DNA of 64,000 bases. Origin: Paenibacillaceae bacterium. GTDB lineage: Bacteria; Bacillota; Bacilli; Paenibacillales; Paenibacillaceae. The notes under the pieces are model-generated. The model had not been told where the DNA came from and searched no databases. It saw only the letters and a list, made by a program, of their open reading frames with translations. Below are positions 55,088-64,000 of the stretch, piece after piece. The stretch lies in NCBI GenBank assembly GCA_004134985.1, contig REGQ01000019.1:1-64000 (forward strand), given 5' to 3'. Positions within the stretch are counted from its first letter, which is position 1; each line of letters starts with the position of its first letter. A program made the position numbers and the translations under genes.

Positions 55088-56218
55088 CTATGCCTTGCTG
55101 CTGCAAGCCCCCATGGACTGGCGCTCAATCAACTGTACGGAAACTTTCTCCTGGCGTGGAAGCCGGCTTCCGCCCTCATCGATACGTTGAACGATCATCT
55201 CCGCCGCATTTCGGCCTATTTCATAAAAATTCTGACTAATCGTCGCTATTGGCACTTCAACATTTTCTGAAATTTCATGGTTATCAAACCCGACAATCGA
55301 CAATTGTTCAGGCACCTTGATCCCGCGATCCAACGCAGCGCGCAGCAATTCCACTGCCAGATGGTCATGTTCAGCCTGAATGGCTGTAACCCCCAGACCA
55401 AGCAGACGGTGAATCAACTGCCGGTAGATTTCTTTATCCGGAAACGTCGCCCGCCCTTCCAACAAATCATGGAAGATAAGGTTGTTGTCAAGTTTCAGCC
55501 CGCCATCCTTAAGCGCCTGACAATAGCCAAAGAAACGGTCGCGCACCGAACTCCGGTATTCCAGCGCAATGGTGGACATAAAAGCGATTTTCCGGTGACC
55601 GAGTTCAATTAGTCTGGATGCGGCCACATATCCGCCCTCATAGTTGTTCGAGACAACACTTCCAACCTGCAGACTGTCATAATACTGATCAATCGTAATA
55701 AGCGGATACTGCTCCACATATAACGGATAAAGCGCATCCAGATTTTTCAGATTGCTGATCGGATACAGAATAATGCCAGATATGCCCCGCCTCGGCAAGC
55801 TGTGCAAAAACTCCTTTTCCTTATCAAGCTCCCAATTGCTGCTGTGAATCGTTAAATAATAATCCTGCTGATGCAAGTAATCGGAAGCCCCTTGGACATA
55901 ACCAAGCAGGCCGTTTGCAGCGACATAAGGCAATATCAGCGAAATGATTTTGCCAGAATTAACTGCTGCCGGTCCGGCCGGCTGCCGCGCTCCCCCCCGC
56001 CTCTTGACGAAGCTTCCACTCCCTCTTTTGCGAAAAATATATCCTTCACGCTCCAGTTCAATCAAGGCACGCTTTGAAGTAATTCTGCTGACGCCATACA
56101 TTTGAGCCAGTTCAATCTCAGTAGGGAGGCGCTGATCTTCACTATATTCTCCGGTCTCGATCTTTCGCTTGAGACTTTCTTGAATTTTCGTATACAGCGG
56201 TTGCTTCTCTTCTGACAT
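55088..56218 (-). CDS. GntR/LacI-type sugar regulator (AraR-like)
   Basis: A 376-residue repressor with a GntR winged helix (KIQESLKRKIETGEYSEDQR; LPTEIELAQMYGVSRITSKR; FRKRGSGSFV) joined to a periplasmic-binding-protein-like effector domain (ISLILPYVAANGLLGYVQGA; GYVAASRLIELGHRKIAFMS; SIVGFDNHEISENVEVP). This is the AraR architecture; arabinose is only one possible ligand. No sugar operon of obvious matching type is directly adjacent except the CBM9-like gene. Confidence 0.88.
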   Translation of the reverse strand: MSEEKQPLYTKIQESLKRKIETGEYSEDQRLPTEIELAQMYGVSRITSKRALIELEREGYIFRKRGSGSFVKRRGGARQPAGPAAVNSGKIISLILPYVAANGLLGYVQGASDYLHQQDYYLTIHSSNWELDKEKEFLHSLPRRGISGIILYPISNLKNLDALYPLYVEQYPLITIDQYYDSLQVGSVVSNNYEGGYVAASRLIELGHRKIAFMSTIALEYRSSVRDRFFGYCQALKDGGLKLDNNLIFHDLLEGRATFPDKEIYRQLIHRLLGLGVTAIQAEHDHLAVELLRAALDRGIKVPEQLSIVGFDNHEISENVEVPIATISQNFYEIGRNAAEMIVQRIDEGGSRLPRQEKVSVQLIERQSMGACSSKA

Positions 56219-56257
56219 AATTCCCTCCCCCTATTGTTTAAGCTCGGCAGCAATTGC

Positions 56258-56851
56258 CTATCTTTGGGCTATACCAAACAGCATGACATGCATCGCATCG
56301 CGATACAGCTTCAGCACCTCGGTCAATGAGAGCTGACGTGTCATCTCACCGAGACCATTCAGGAGCGCTTGTAAAATAATGCCGAGTGTTTTGGCATCTC
56401 CTTGCTCGAGTTCGCCAGCATCCATCCCTTCCTGCAGCAGTTCCTGATTAAAAGCAATGCAATCCTGCAGAAAGTTAACAATTCTGTCTTGAATAACGCT
56501 GTCCCCGGATTCATCGCCCATAAATTCATCGGCGGCTTTCGTAAGGGGATGATTCAAATCATTGATGACCAAATGCTCGACCATGCCGTAAAGCTTGTCA
56601 ATTTTGGTGGCGTACGTTTGCGACTGTTCCTTCCATTTCTCGATCCATTCCTGTTCCCATTCATCCAGCAAATATAGAAAAAGGCCCTGTTTGCTTTTAA
56701 AATGATAATAAATATTTCCTTTGCTGCTGCCTGTCGATTCCACAATGTCCTCAATTGATGTGGCTGCATATCCCTTCTGGATAAAAAGCGCTTTGGCGCT
56801 TTCCGCAACCCGTTTTTTCGTTTCTTCACTTTGCAGTTGTTTTTTATTCAA
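56258..56851 (-). CDS. TetR family transcriptional regulator
   Basis: A 197-residue regulator. The helix-turn-helix is FIQKGYAATSIEDIVESTGS with SKGNIYYHFKSKQGLF; the effector domain follows, ending LKLYRDAMHVMLFGI. The TTG start at 56851 follows AGGAGATG at 8 nt; the longer open frame adds 55 residues without a ribosome-binding site. 187 bp downstream of leuA, its target is unknown. Confidence 0.85.
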   Translation of the reverse strand: MNKKQLQSEETKKRVAESAKALFIQKGYAATSIEDIVESTGSSKGNIYYHFKSKQGLFLYLLDEWEQEWIEKWKEQSQTYATKIDKLYGMVEHLVINDLNHPLTKAADEFMGDESGDSVIQDRIVNFLQDCIAFNQELLQEGMDAGELEQGDAKTLGIILQALLNGLGEMTRQLSLTEVLKLYRDAMHVMLFGIAQR

Positions 56852-57037
56852 TCGATAATCATCTCCTGTCCGTTTTTCACTTAAGATCGAACGTTCATTA
56901 TGTAGGATGCACAGTGTGCGCGCATCTTTGTATATAGGTGTATGAAGCGCATTATAAAGCAGTTTTCTTGCATGCGCAAGCCGAAAGACCCGGAAATAAA
57001 CCGGGTCCCCGCTCACTGATTCCGTCCATTCTAATGG

Positions 57038-58573
57038 CTAATTGTCATTGGACGTATCCAGCACAATCGCATTAATTCCATTCAGGAAAGCGTTGGAGCT
57101 TGCTTTAATAATATCTGTGTCCATAGCGCGGCCGGAATACACCTTGCCCTGATGCTCAATGCGAATGCTTACCCGACCAATGGCTTCCTTGCCTCTGGAA
57201 AGGCTGTTGATTTTATAATCCTTCAACTGCACATCGAGCCCGACCAATGATTTGATGACGGTATACAGCGCATCGATCGGACCGTCGCCAATCGCACTGC
57301 CTTTTACACTTTCCGTGCCTTTGCGCAGTTTAACGGTCGCTGTCGGGTACAGGTCATTCGTAATGACCTGGAACGACTCCAGCTCATAAAGCTGCATACT
57401 GCTTCTGTCAATCGTGCGGTGGTTCGTTACCAGATAGAATACGTCATGATCGTATACTTCCTTCTTCGCATCGGCAAGCGTAATAAATTTTTGGAACAGC
57501 GCTTCAAAGTGCTCGGCATCGGTTGTGTCAAAACCCATCTTCTCCACCGTATTCTTGAAGGCATGACGGCCTGAGCGCGCGGTCAAAATCAGCTCCATGC
57601 TCTCTCCACCGACATCCTCAGGCGACATGATCTCGTACACTTGCTTATCCTTCAACAGCCCATCCTGGTGAATGCCGGATGAATGGGCAAACGCGTTTTC
57701 ACCCGTAATCGCCTTGTTCACCTGGACATCCAGCCCAGTCAAATGCGTGAGCAGTTTCGATGTTCTCAGCAGCTCTTTCGTTTGGACATCCGTATGGCAG
57801 TTAAAGTGCGCTTCGCGCACCTTCAGCCCCATGACCACTTCTTCAAGCGCCGTATTGCCTGCCCGCTCCCCGAGTCCGTTAATTGTACATTCTACCTTCT
57901 CGGCACCGTTCTTGATGGCGCTCAGTGTGTTGGCCGTTGCCAGCCCCAGATCGTTGTGGCAATGCACGCTCAGAATCACCTTGTCATTGAGGTTTTTAAG
58001 CCGCTCGTTAATACGGCGGATCAAGTCGCCGAATTCATCCGGAACCGCGAAGCCGACCGTATCCGGCACGTTAATTATCGTCGCCCCCGCTTTGACGACC
58101 GCTTCAATCGTGCTCCACAAATATTCGAAATCCGAGCGTGAAGCATCCTCAGTGGAGTACTGCACATCCGGCAACAGCCTTTTCGCATACTTGACCGCAT
58201 CAACTCCCATCTGCATTACCGCATCCTTGGAGCGGTTGAACTTCTTCTCCACATGGATGTTCGATGTGCCAAGCACAATATGAATCAGCGGGTTTTGCGC
58301 GAGCTTAATGCTTTCATACACCGCTTCGATGTCGCTTTTAACGGCACGGGCAAGCGCTGTTACTGACACGCCATCTCCTGCAATGCGTGCAATCTCCTGC
58401 ACAGATTGAAAATCTCCTATAGAAGAGGCCGGGAATCCCGCCTCGATAATATCCACATTCAAACGTTTCAATTGCTGAGCAAATTCGATTTTTTGATGTA
58501 CATTCAGCTTGGCTCCTGGAACCTGTTCACCATCTCGCAATGTAGTATCCAATACAATAATTTTACGACTCAT
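57038..58573 (-). CDS. leuA: 2-isopropylmalate synthase
   Basis: A 511-residue enzyme of leucine biosynthesis that condenses acetyl-CoA with 2-oxoisovalerate. The catalytic HMGL-like domain has LDTTLRDGEQVPGA, SVHCHNDLGLATANTLSAI (split at the metal His) and NGLGERAGNTALEEV. A linker leads to the C-terminal regulatory LeuA domain that binds leucine (YKINSLSRGKEAIGRVSIRIE split). No other leu gene is adjacent. A T-box leader controls it. Confidence 0.95.
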   Translation of the reverse strand: MSRKIIVLDTTLRDGEQVPGAKLNVHQKIEFAQQLKRLNVDIIEAGFPASSIGDFQSVQEIARIAGDGVSVTALARAVKSDIEAVYESIKLAQNPLIHIVLGTSNIHVEKKFNRSKDAVMQMGVDAVKYAKRLLPDVQYSTEDASRSDFEYLWSTIEAVVKAGATIINVPDTVGFAVPDEFGDLIRRINERLKNLNDKVILSVHCHNDLGLATANTLSAIKNGAEKVECTINGLGERAGNTALEEVVMGLKVREAHFNCHTDVQTKELLRTSKLLTHLTGLDVQVNKAITGENAFAHSSGIHQDGLLKDKQVYEIMSPEDVGGESMELILTARSGRHAFKNTVEKMGFDTTDAEHFEALFQKFITLADAKKEVYDHDVFYLVTNHRTIDRSSMQLYELESFQVITNDLYPTATVKLRKGTESVKGSAIGDGPIDALYTVIKSLVGLDVQLKDYKINSLSRGKEAIGRVSIRIEHQGKVYSGRAMDTDIIKASSNAFLNGINAIVLDTSNDN

Positions 58574-58644
58574 TTATTGTTCCTCCTATGCCAATTTGGT
58601 TGTATATCTATATGAAGCGGCGTTGGCTAAACCCGGTCTTTAAC

Positions 58645-58875
58645 CAACAAAAAAACCCCGTCTCTATATAAATAATAGAGACGAGGTTTAACCCGCGGTA
58701 CCACTCTAATTCATTTCTTGCGAAATGAGCTCAATTCGATGGCTAACACCATCTATCCCTGTAACGGTGGAAATCCGTCTGACCCTACATTATCAGGCAG
58801 CTGTTCATAGATGAGTTCAAAATAAATGACAGCTACCGTTTCGCACCAACCAACGGCTCTCTGAAAGGTCAATTT
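58645..58875 (-). ncRNA. T-box leader of leuA
   Basis: On the minus strand: stem I begins GAGAGCCGTTGGTTGGTGC, the probable specifier loop contains GAACTCATC (CTC, leucine codon), and the antiterminator T-box is AGAGTGGTACCGCGGGTT (58690-58707 region). T-box RNAs bind uncharged tRNA and then prevent termination, so leucine shortage turns leuA on. Exact ends are approximate. Confidence 0.95.
58649..58688 (-). terminator. T-box terminator
   Basis: CCTCGTCTCTA pairs with TAGAGACGGGG, followed by T7 on the minus strand; 76 nt before the leuA start. Confidence 0.95.
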
Positions 58876-58995
58876 ATTTCTACTATTTCTAATCGTAACA
58901 TTTGCTATTTGAATTAAGGGTTATTATAGGGGGTTGAGATTGTTTTGTCAAATGCTAATTTTCATTTCGCTGCTAATTTTTGAATCGACCATTCG

Positions 58996-59826
58996 TTAGC
59001 CGTTTTTCTGGGCATAGAGAAAATCGCTGACGGCCTGACTGCGAAGCAGCAGGATGCTTGCCGCAACAGAATAGACCATTTGCACGATAATCCATACGAT
59101 GATCCATGCCGGCAGCATCCCCATGATCTCCCCATCAAACAAGACAAACAAGCAGCCGAGCAGGGTAATCACTGCGCCAAAAACATAAAAATACCGCACC
59201 CAGGTTACACCGGCCAGCAGCGCAATCGCGATAGCAATCTGCAAAATCAAGCTAAACAGATTGAAGTCACTTACGGCGGACACCAACGCAGAGATGATAT
59301 GAATGACGCCAATCGTATAGACGATGATTTTACCCATTTGAAACTGCCGTTCCTGCCGAGCGATAAATTCGTTATACTGCCGCTCCCGATCTTCTTTGCT
59401 TTCCGGATCAAGCCTGCCGAAGTTCGGGGCAATATCCGTCTTCGGCAAAGGAAGATTTTGGGATACATTTCTGAGTTGTCCGGCCAGTTCGAACACATCG
59501 TTGACAAGGGCTATATTCATGCCCTCAAGCGCTTCTACGATCGCCGACTTGGATGCGGCATCTGCGGCGAGCTTTTGCTTGTATGCGCCCAGTACAGCGT
59601 CGATTTCCGCAGGCGTATGCTTCATCCGCTTAATTTCCTCAATGGTAAAAAACAGTTTGCGCAAATCGGCAATGACGATCAGTTCCGCTACATCCTGCTC
59701 GTTGTATTCACGATACTCGCGGCCATTGCGCAGTGTCGTTTGCGGAAGGATCAGCTGTTCCTCTACATAAAACCTGACGGTCCGCTCGGTCAGCCCCGTT
59801 CGGCTGCATACTTCTTTTATCTTCAT
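58996..59826 (-). CDS. MerR family regulator with membrane domain
   Basis: A 276-residue protein. Residues 1-70 are a MerR helix-turn-helix (MKIKEVCSRTGLTERTVRFY, EYNEQDVAELIVIADLRKLF), then a coiled region. From about residue 170 come three or four hydrophobic helices (IIVYTIGVIHIISALVSAV; ILQIAIAIALLAGVTWVRYF; WIIVWIIVQMVYSVAASILL). A membrane-tethered MerR regulator is implied. Signal unknown. Confidence 0.85.
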   Translation of the reverse strand: MKIKEVCSRTGLTERTVRFYVEEQLILPQTTLRNGREYREYNEQDVAELIVIADLRKLFFTIEEIKRMKHTPAEIDAVLGAYKQKLAADAASKSAIVEALEGMNIALVNDVFELAGQLRNVSQNLPLPKTDIAPNFGRLDPESKEDRERQYNEFIARQERQFQMGKIIVYTIGVIHIISALVSAVSDFNLFSLILQIAIAIALLAGVTWVRYFYVFGAVITLLGCLFVLFDGEIMGMLPAWIIVWIIVQMVYSVAASILLLRSQAVSDFLYAQKNG

Positions 59827-59967
59827 TTTCCATTCCCTCCCACGTCACATTACAATCTTACGTAACGTAAGTGTCAAGGGATTCAAATAAAAAAGATTGC
59901 CGCGCCAGGCGACAAGCCTGTTCCTCACAAGTCATGAGGATATTGTAATTGAAATTCATTTTCAGCG

Positions 59968-60771
59968 TCAATTCGCTTTAAAATCGTTCAAGTATTCCTC
60001 AAGCGTGATGTCCTGTTGATAGATGTCCGCTGCCGTCTCCAATCCAACGTAACGGAGATGCCAAGGCTCATACTTATAGCCCGTAATATCGTCTTTCCCT
60101 TGAGGATAACGGATAATAAAACCAAATTCATGGGCATGCTTGGCCAGCCATTCAGCTTCAGGCGTATCGCCAAAACAGTCTTCTACACTGCATTTCCCAT
60201 CCGAGCCGGTCACATCAATCGACAGACCCGTCTGATGCTCGCTTGTCCCTGGAAAAGCGCTGTAGGTTCGCGCTTTTTCTTCCCCGTCCCGCTTGACATA
60301 GAAGGCGAACAACTCCTTTTGCCTGCTTTCAGAGCGGTAGGCGGATACGCCTGCGAGCGGCACCCCATCGCTCGTCGCTTGTGCAAACAATGTTTCAAGT
60401 GCAGCAGCAGCCTCTCTGCGCATCATCCGTTTTTCGATTTTTTCTTTAAACGTAAACAATACATCGGGATACACGAGATCATTCGGCACATAGTTGTCAG
60501 GGAGCTTGTTCCCCTTATTAACTAGCACCGCGATCGCTGTTTCATCTTTAACCGTCGTAAGTTTGACGTCCGTTTCAGCTTCATCCGTCGGATTTGTGCC
60601 ACCCTGATCTGTCTCTTCCGGGTTGCCAGCCTTATCCTGGTCCTCAACCTTCACTGGACTTTCTTCAATCGTGCTCCCCCCTGTACTCCCTTCGTTTTCT
60701 TGGGCAATGCCGCAGGCCGATACAATAGCGAAAATAAAAATCAGTACAATCGTTTGTTTCAATCGATTCAC
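59968..60771 (-). CDS. VanY-type D-Ala-D-Ala carboxypeptidase lipoprotein
   Basis: A 267-residue exported M15B peptidase. Signal and lipobox VSAC, then an acidic Ser/Thr-rich linker (residues 25-70). The peptidase domain carries AGVSAYRSESRQKEL, TSEHQTGLSIDVTG (zinc His and Asp), EHAHEFGFIIRYP-type segment and the final YEPWHLRYVG (catalytic Glu and zinc His). It trims the terminal D-Ala of peptidoglycan stems. The GTG start at 60771 follows AAGGAG. Divergent from a two-component system. Confidence 0.9.
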   Translation of the reverse strand: MNRLKQTIVLIFIFAIVSACGIAQENEGSTGGSTIEESPVKVEDQDKAGNPEETDQGGTNPTDEAETDVKLTTVKDETAIAVLVNKGNKLPDNYVPNDLVYPDVLFTFKEKIEKRMMRREAAAALETLFAQATSDGVPLAGVSAYRSESRQKELFAFYVKRDGEEKARTYSAFPGTSEHQTGLSIDVTGSDGKCSVEDCFGDTPEAEWLAKHAHEFGFIIRYPQGKDDITGYKYEPWHLRYVGLETAADIYQQDITLEEYLNDFKAN

Positions 60772-61014
60772 GCTCGCTGCTCCTTCCTCTAGTTGCAAAA
60801 TTATCCCATCATGCGCTCATCGTCATAATGTTTCAGATCTAACAACAGTGTAATCCTTGAATGTATCCTCCTTTCCCGCAGTTGTAACCAGGAGGTAGCC
60901 GAATTGTATCCAATTTGTAAAATAATGCGAGAGCCACTGCCGCAGCGGCATCGCCTTCCTCCTTATGTTAAGATGAGAGATAAGTTAGGAATCGACAACG
61001 GAGGAACGACGACT

Positions 61015-61716
61015 ATGGGGAAACAACGAATTATGATTGTAGAGGATGAGCCTGCGATCGCAGAACTGCTTGCATACCGTCTTGAAAAGGAGGGGTATGA
61101 CGTCGTCAGTGCCGCAACCGGCACCGAAGCCATAACAAATAGGCACGCTCACCAGCCAGATTTAATGCTGCTTGATGTCATGCTCCCGGATATGAGCGGC
61201 TTTGATCTATGCCGGTTCGCTTCACAGCACAATTGGAACATTCCCATCATTATGCTGACCGCCAAATCCGATATTGTGGACAAGCTGCTCGGGATCGAGC
61301 TTGGGGCGGATGATTATATAACGAAACCGTTTGATGTGCGTGAGGTGGCTGTTCGCATTAAAGCCGTTTTTCGCAGAATTGACCAAGCCAAGGGACATTC
61401 GTCCCGCAGCGATGGAATGCAGAAGATCGCCGTTAACGGGCAAATTGAAATTGTGAAGGAGCAGCGAAGCGTCATTAAAAACGGGGAGAAGATCGAACTG
61501 AAAAACAAAGAATTTGATCTGCTGCTGTTTTTCGCTGAGCATAAAAGCATTGTATTCACACGGTCGCAGCTGCTCGATCAGGTTTGGGGGTATTCATTCG
61601 CAGGGGATACGAGAACCGTGGATATCCATGTTCAGCGATTGCGACGGAAGCTTGACAACGACAAAGAACTTTCGCTCATCGAGACCGTATTCGGCGTAGG
61701 ATACCGGATGCCATGA
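61015..61716 (+). CDS. OmpR-type response regulator
   Basis: A 233-residue regulator: receiver IMIVEDEPAIAELL, phospho-acceptor in LMLLDVMLPDMSG, KPFDVREV; winged helix with RTVDIHVQRLRRKLD and VFGVGYRMP. ATG 61015 follows GGAGG; the longer frame has no such site. It overlaps the sensor kinase by 4 bp. Divergent from the VanY-type gene, suggesting cell-envelope control. Confidence 0.92.
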   Translation: MGKQRIMIVEDEPAIAELLAYRLEKEGYDVVSAATGTEAITNRHAHQPDLMLLDVMLPDMSGFDLCRFASQHNWNIPIIMLTAKSDIVDKLLGIELGADDYITKPFDVREVAVRIKAVFRRIDQAKGHSSRSDGMQKIAVNGQIEIVKEQRSVIKNGEKIELKNKEFDLLLFFAEHKSIVFTRSQLLDQVWGYSFAGDTRTVDIHVQRLRRKLDNDKELSLIETVFGVGYRMP

Positions 61717-63203
61717 TCACATTCACCAGACCTCGGCTCACGATCAGGCACAAACTTTTGCTTTCTTTTACCATCGTTATTTTTATCGGCCTGCTCTCTC
61801 TCCTGCTTGTATCTGCCCGGATTACAGAACAGAATGTTGCCCGTATGATTCAGAGCGACATGATCCAGACCAAAAAAACGATCGAGTTGTATATGAACCA
61901 ATATTATTTATCAAAAAACATGGTGCTGAATGTCACCTCCTTCAAGGCCGAGGCTGATGGGCTGGTGAAAGAATTGAGCACGGCTGTCGGCGGGCCGATA
62001 GCGATCTATGATGCCCAAGGCAGACCGCTGTCCGATTTAAATACGGGCACGCCCACGTTGTCCGGCGATTTCAGGGAATCCTTGCGCGGCAGTATCGCCT
62101 ATTCCATCATCCGGTCTGGCGATGTCACTACTGTGCGGCTCTCCAGCCCAATAGCCATTCACGGCTCCTTAATCGGCATCGTCCAATTTATGAAGGACTA
62201 TTCGGCGCTGTACAATTTCACCAACCGGATCATTACAGCGGTGAAATGGTTTGCCGTGGCCATATTCGCGTTAGTGTTTCTAACGGCCGCCCTGCTCGCC
62301 AGACGCATTACCAAACCGCTTGACCGACTTGCCAGCAGCGTGAAACAGGTTGCCGGAGGGGTATATGAACCGGTGCCAACCTCGCTTGTCGGCACGGATG
62401 AAATCGGCGAGTTGTCGCGTTCATTCAATCAGATGGTAGAACAAATCAAAACCCAAATTGCCACCATTGAGCAGGAGCGGGATACGCTGAAAGAAACACA
62501 GGCGATGAGCAAAACTTTTTTTGACAATGTCACCCATGAATTGAAAACGCCACTGACAACGATCCGCGGCTATGCCCAGATTGTGGTGGAGAATGGCTTT
62601 AGCGATAAGCCTTTTTTTGACAAAGGGATGGGTTATATTCTCAATGAGAGCCAGCGACTCAACGATAAGGTCATGCAAATCATCGCGTTCTCGACGTCAG
62701 CTTCCGCCCGTTTTCCCTATCGGTTTGGACATGTTGAATTATCCCGGTTAGTCAGGGATGTATGTGAAGATATGAGTGTGAAGGCAAGAAAATATGGAAT
62801 TGTCATTCATTGCGAGGCGATGGACCAGCTGCAACTGGTCGGGGACAAGGAGAAGCTGCGGGAATTGCTCATTAATGTGATCGACAATGCGATCAAATAC
62901 GGCGGAGTCAACACGACCATCACGGTTACAGCCTACCCCAAGGGGATGCAGCAAATCATCATTGCTGTTGCCGACCGCGGACCAGGCATTCCTCATGAGC
63001 ATCTCAGTTATTTATTTGAGCCTTTCTATCGTGTTCCCGGAGCGAAAAAAGAAGAGGAGCGGGGCAGTGCCGGTCTTGGCCTGGCTATCGTCCAGCGAAT
63101 CGCAGCACGGCATGGCGGAAGTGTAGACGTCAGCAGCATTCTCCATGAAGGTACGACAGTGACCGTTGTTTTGGATAAGGAAGGGGGAGATCACGATGCT
63201 TAA
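61713..63203 (+). CDS. Sensor histidine kinase
   Basis: A 496-residue membrane kinase. Two transmembrane helices (near residues 13-32 and 170-192) enclose an extracellular sensor domain of about 135 residues. A HAMP segment follows (RRITKPLDRLASSVKQVAGG), then the H box FDNVTHELKTPLTTIRGYAQ, N box NVIDNAIKYGG, ADRGPGIP, and GSAGLGLAIVQRIAARHGG. Pairs with the regulator at 61015. Overlaps the next gene by 8 bp. Confidence 0.92.
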   Translation: MITFTRPRLTIRHKLLLSFTIVIFIGLLSLLLVSARITEQNVARMIQSDMIQTKKTIELYMNQYYLSKNMVLNVTSFKAEADGLVKELSTAVGGPIAIYDAQGRPLSDLNTGTPTLSGDFRESLRGSIAYSIIRSGDVTTVRLSSPIAIHGSLIGIVQFMKDYSALYNFTNRIITAVKWFAVAIFALVFLTAALLARRITKPLDRLASSVKQVAGGVYEPVPTSLVGTDEIGELSRSFNQMVEQIKTQIATIEQERDTLKETQAMSKTFFDNVTHELKTPLTTIRGYAQIVVENGFSDKPFFDKGMGYILNESQRLNDKVMQIIAFSTSASARFPYRFGHVELSRLVRDVCEDMSVKARKYGIVIHCEAMDQLQLVGDKEKLRELLINVIDNAIKYGGVNTTITVTAYPKGMQQIIIAVADRGPGIPHEHLSYLFEPFYRVPGAKKEEERGSAGLGLAIVQRIAARHGGSVDVSSILHEGTTVTVVLDKEGGDHDA

Positions 63204-64000
63204 ACGAAAGGGACTGCTCTTTGCCTGCTGTCGCGCTGCACTGCTCACAGGTGTGATGTGTGTCATTGCAGCCGCTTTTCTCGGCATCGGGGAACTATAC
63301 ATGCGAAGCGCTGATGGCGAGCAAACCATTGTGCTGGATCAGTCTTATTTCACAGATTCGGCCGGGAGCGGATTTCGGGTGGAAAGCATGAGTAAGCACG
63401 CTGTCAATTTTATCATCGATAAAGCGGAACTGTTGAACAACGACACCCTTTTTTTCAATAATAATGATAAAAATATTACAGGCAACCAGTGGGGTTCCAC
63501 ATTGTATCATCTTGAAGATGAGCGCATGGAGAGCTTGCTTGAGAATGAGTATATATTGCAAACAGCTGTTTCTCCAGGTCAAAATGTCATGATTTACAGT
63601 TATATAGGGAAAGACAAACAAATGGGTGTGAGCCTGTATGATGCAGCAAACGGGGAAAAACTGCGTGAATTAGGCAACGATAATTCCTGGAATTTCATGC
63701 CTCAAAACCGTTATTATGGCGTAGTTGACGAACATCGCTATATTGTGATGGCAGGCGCTGATCTGTGGCTTCTGAACTTGCCGGACAATCAGTTTCAATA
63801 TATTGCAACACTGCCCTTACAAGTGTCCAAGGCGCCCGCATATAATATATCTGACCCTTTACTGGCGTTCGACGACGACTACTTTCCGGAGATGCTTGTT
63901 GCCGATAACACATTGTATGTACAACTTCCCACGATGGACAAAAACCGCCTTTCCATGCTTGTTTCCGTCGAATTGACGAGCGACTCCGAACCGGATATTA
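63196..64000 (+). CDS. Membrane-anchored protein of unknown function (partial)
   Basis: Open from ATG 63196 (behind AAGGGGGAG) to the end of the window, 268 codons without a stop. The start MLKRKGLLFACCRAALLTGV is a signal or anchor segment. The remainder is exported and beta-rich (YIVMAGADLWLLNLPDNQFQ; VADNTLYVQLP), perhaps a propeller. It overlaps the kinase gene and is probably an accessory or sensor part of that two-component operon. No family recognised. Confidence 0.7.
   Translation, partial: MLKRKGLLFACCRAALLTGVMCVIAAAFLGIGELYMRSADGEQTIVLDQSYFTDSAGSGFRVESMSKHAVNFIIDKAELLNNDTLFFNNNDKNITGNQWGSTLYHLEDERMESLLENEYILQTAVSPGQNVMIYSYIGKDKQMGVSLYDAANGEKLRELGNDNSWNFMPQNRYYGVVDEHRYIVMAGADLWLLNLPDNQFQYIATLPLQVSKAPAYNISDPLLAFDDDYFPEMLVADNTLYVQLPTMDKNRLSMLVSVELTSDSEPDI

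Overview
The window looks like a chromosomal segment of a spore-forming, low-to-medium-GC Firmicute, most likely Paenibacillus or a close relative. The signs are purine-rich ribosome-binding sites, an M-box and a T-box leader, copper-amine-oxidase-type stalk domains on a SleB-like cell-wall hydrolase and on a polysaccharide deacetylase, a Bce-type antibiotic-sensing module, and a DeoR-controlled rhamnose operon. No rRNA or tRNA gene was seen. The genus is an inference from gene content, not from a database match.

Layout. 0.5-3 kb: a PadR regulator with a DUF4180 partner, a membrane-protein remnant, and a TetR/glyoxalase pair. 3-9.5 kb: a SleB-like hydrolase and a magnesium island: a free-standing MgtE-type sensor domain, MgtC, and an MgtA P-type ATPase behind an M-box. 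Both mgtC and mgtA have an unannotated small leader ORF followed by an intrinsic terminator, with a terminator-complementary segment inside the ORF. 9.6-16.7 kb: a deacetylase, a HisJ-type phosphatase and BceRSAB. 16.8-24 kb: rhamnose catabolism (DeoR regulator, RhaB, RhaI, an ASRT-like protein, the RhaEW fusion) and an esterase.

26-37.9 kb: a complete type I-C CRISPR-Cas locus, all on the minus strand: cas3-cas5c-cas8c (with a predicted internal Cas11c start)-cas7c-cas4-cas1-cas2. It lies between two arrays whose repeats differ by paired changes in the stem. The two leaders share a 45-bp motif at nearly the same distance from the first repeat, and array 2 keeps what looks like the last codons of a lost cas2. 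38-42.7 kb: a tightly overlapping nosDFYL-like accessory operon (with TlpA and YtkA-like partners) but no nosZ. 43-54.6 kb: IclR regulator, LLM monooxygenase, lipoprotein, AlkC-like DNA repair protein, sugar-binding lipoprotein, SMR efflux pair with LysR, CBM9-like protein. 55-64 kb: AraR-like and TetR regulators, T-box-controlled leuA, membrane MerR, VanY-type carboxypeptidase divergent from a two-component system, and an unfinished gene at the right edge.

Non-coding elements of note: two ~560-bp miniature transposon-like elements, each with a perfect 8-bp target duplication, plus an older fragment; a 125-bp hairpin repeat present twice; and three palindromes spaced exactly 51 bp apart.
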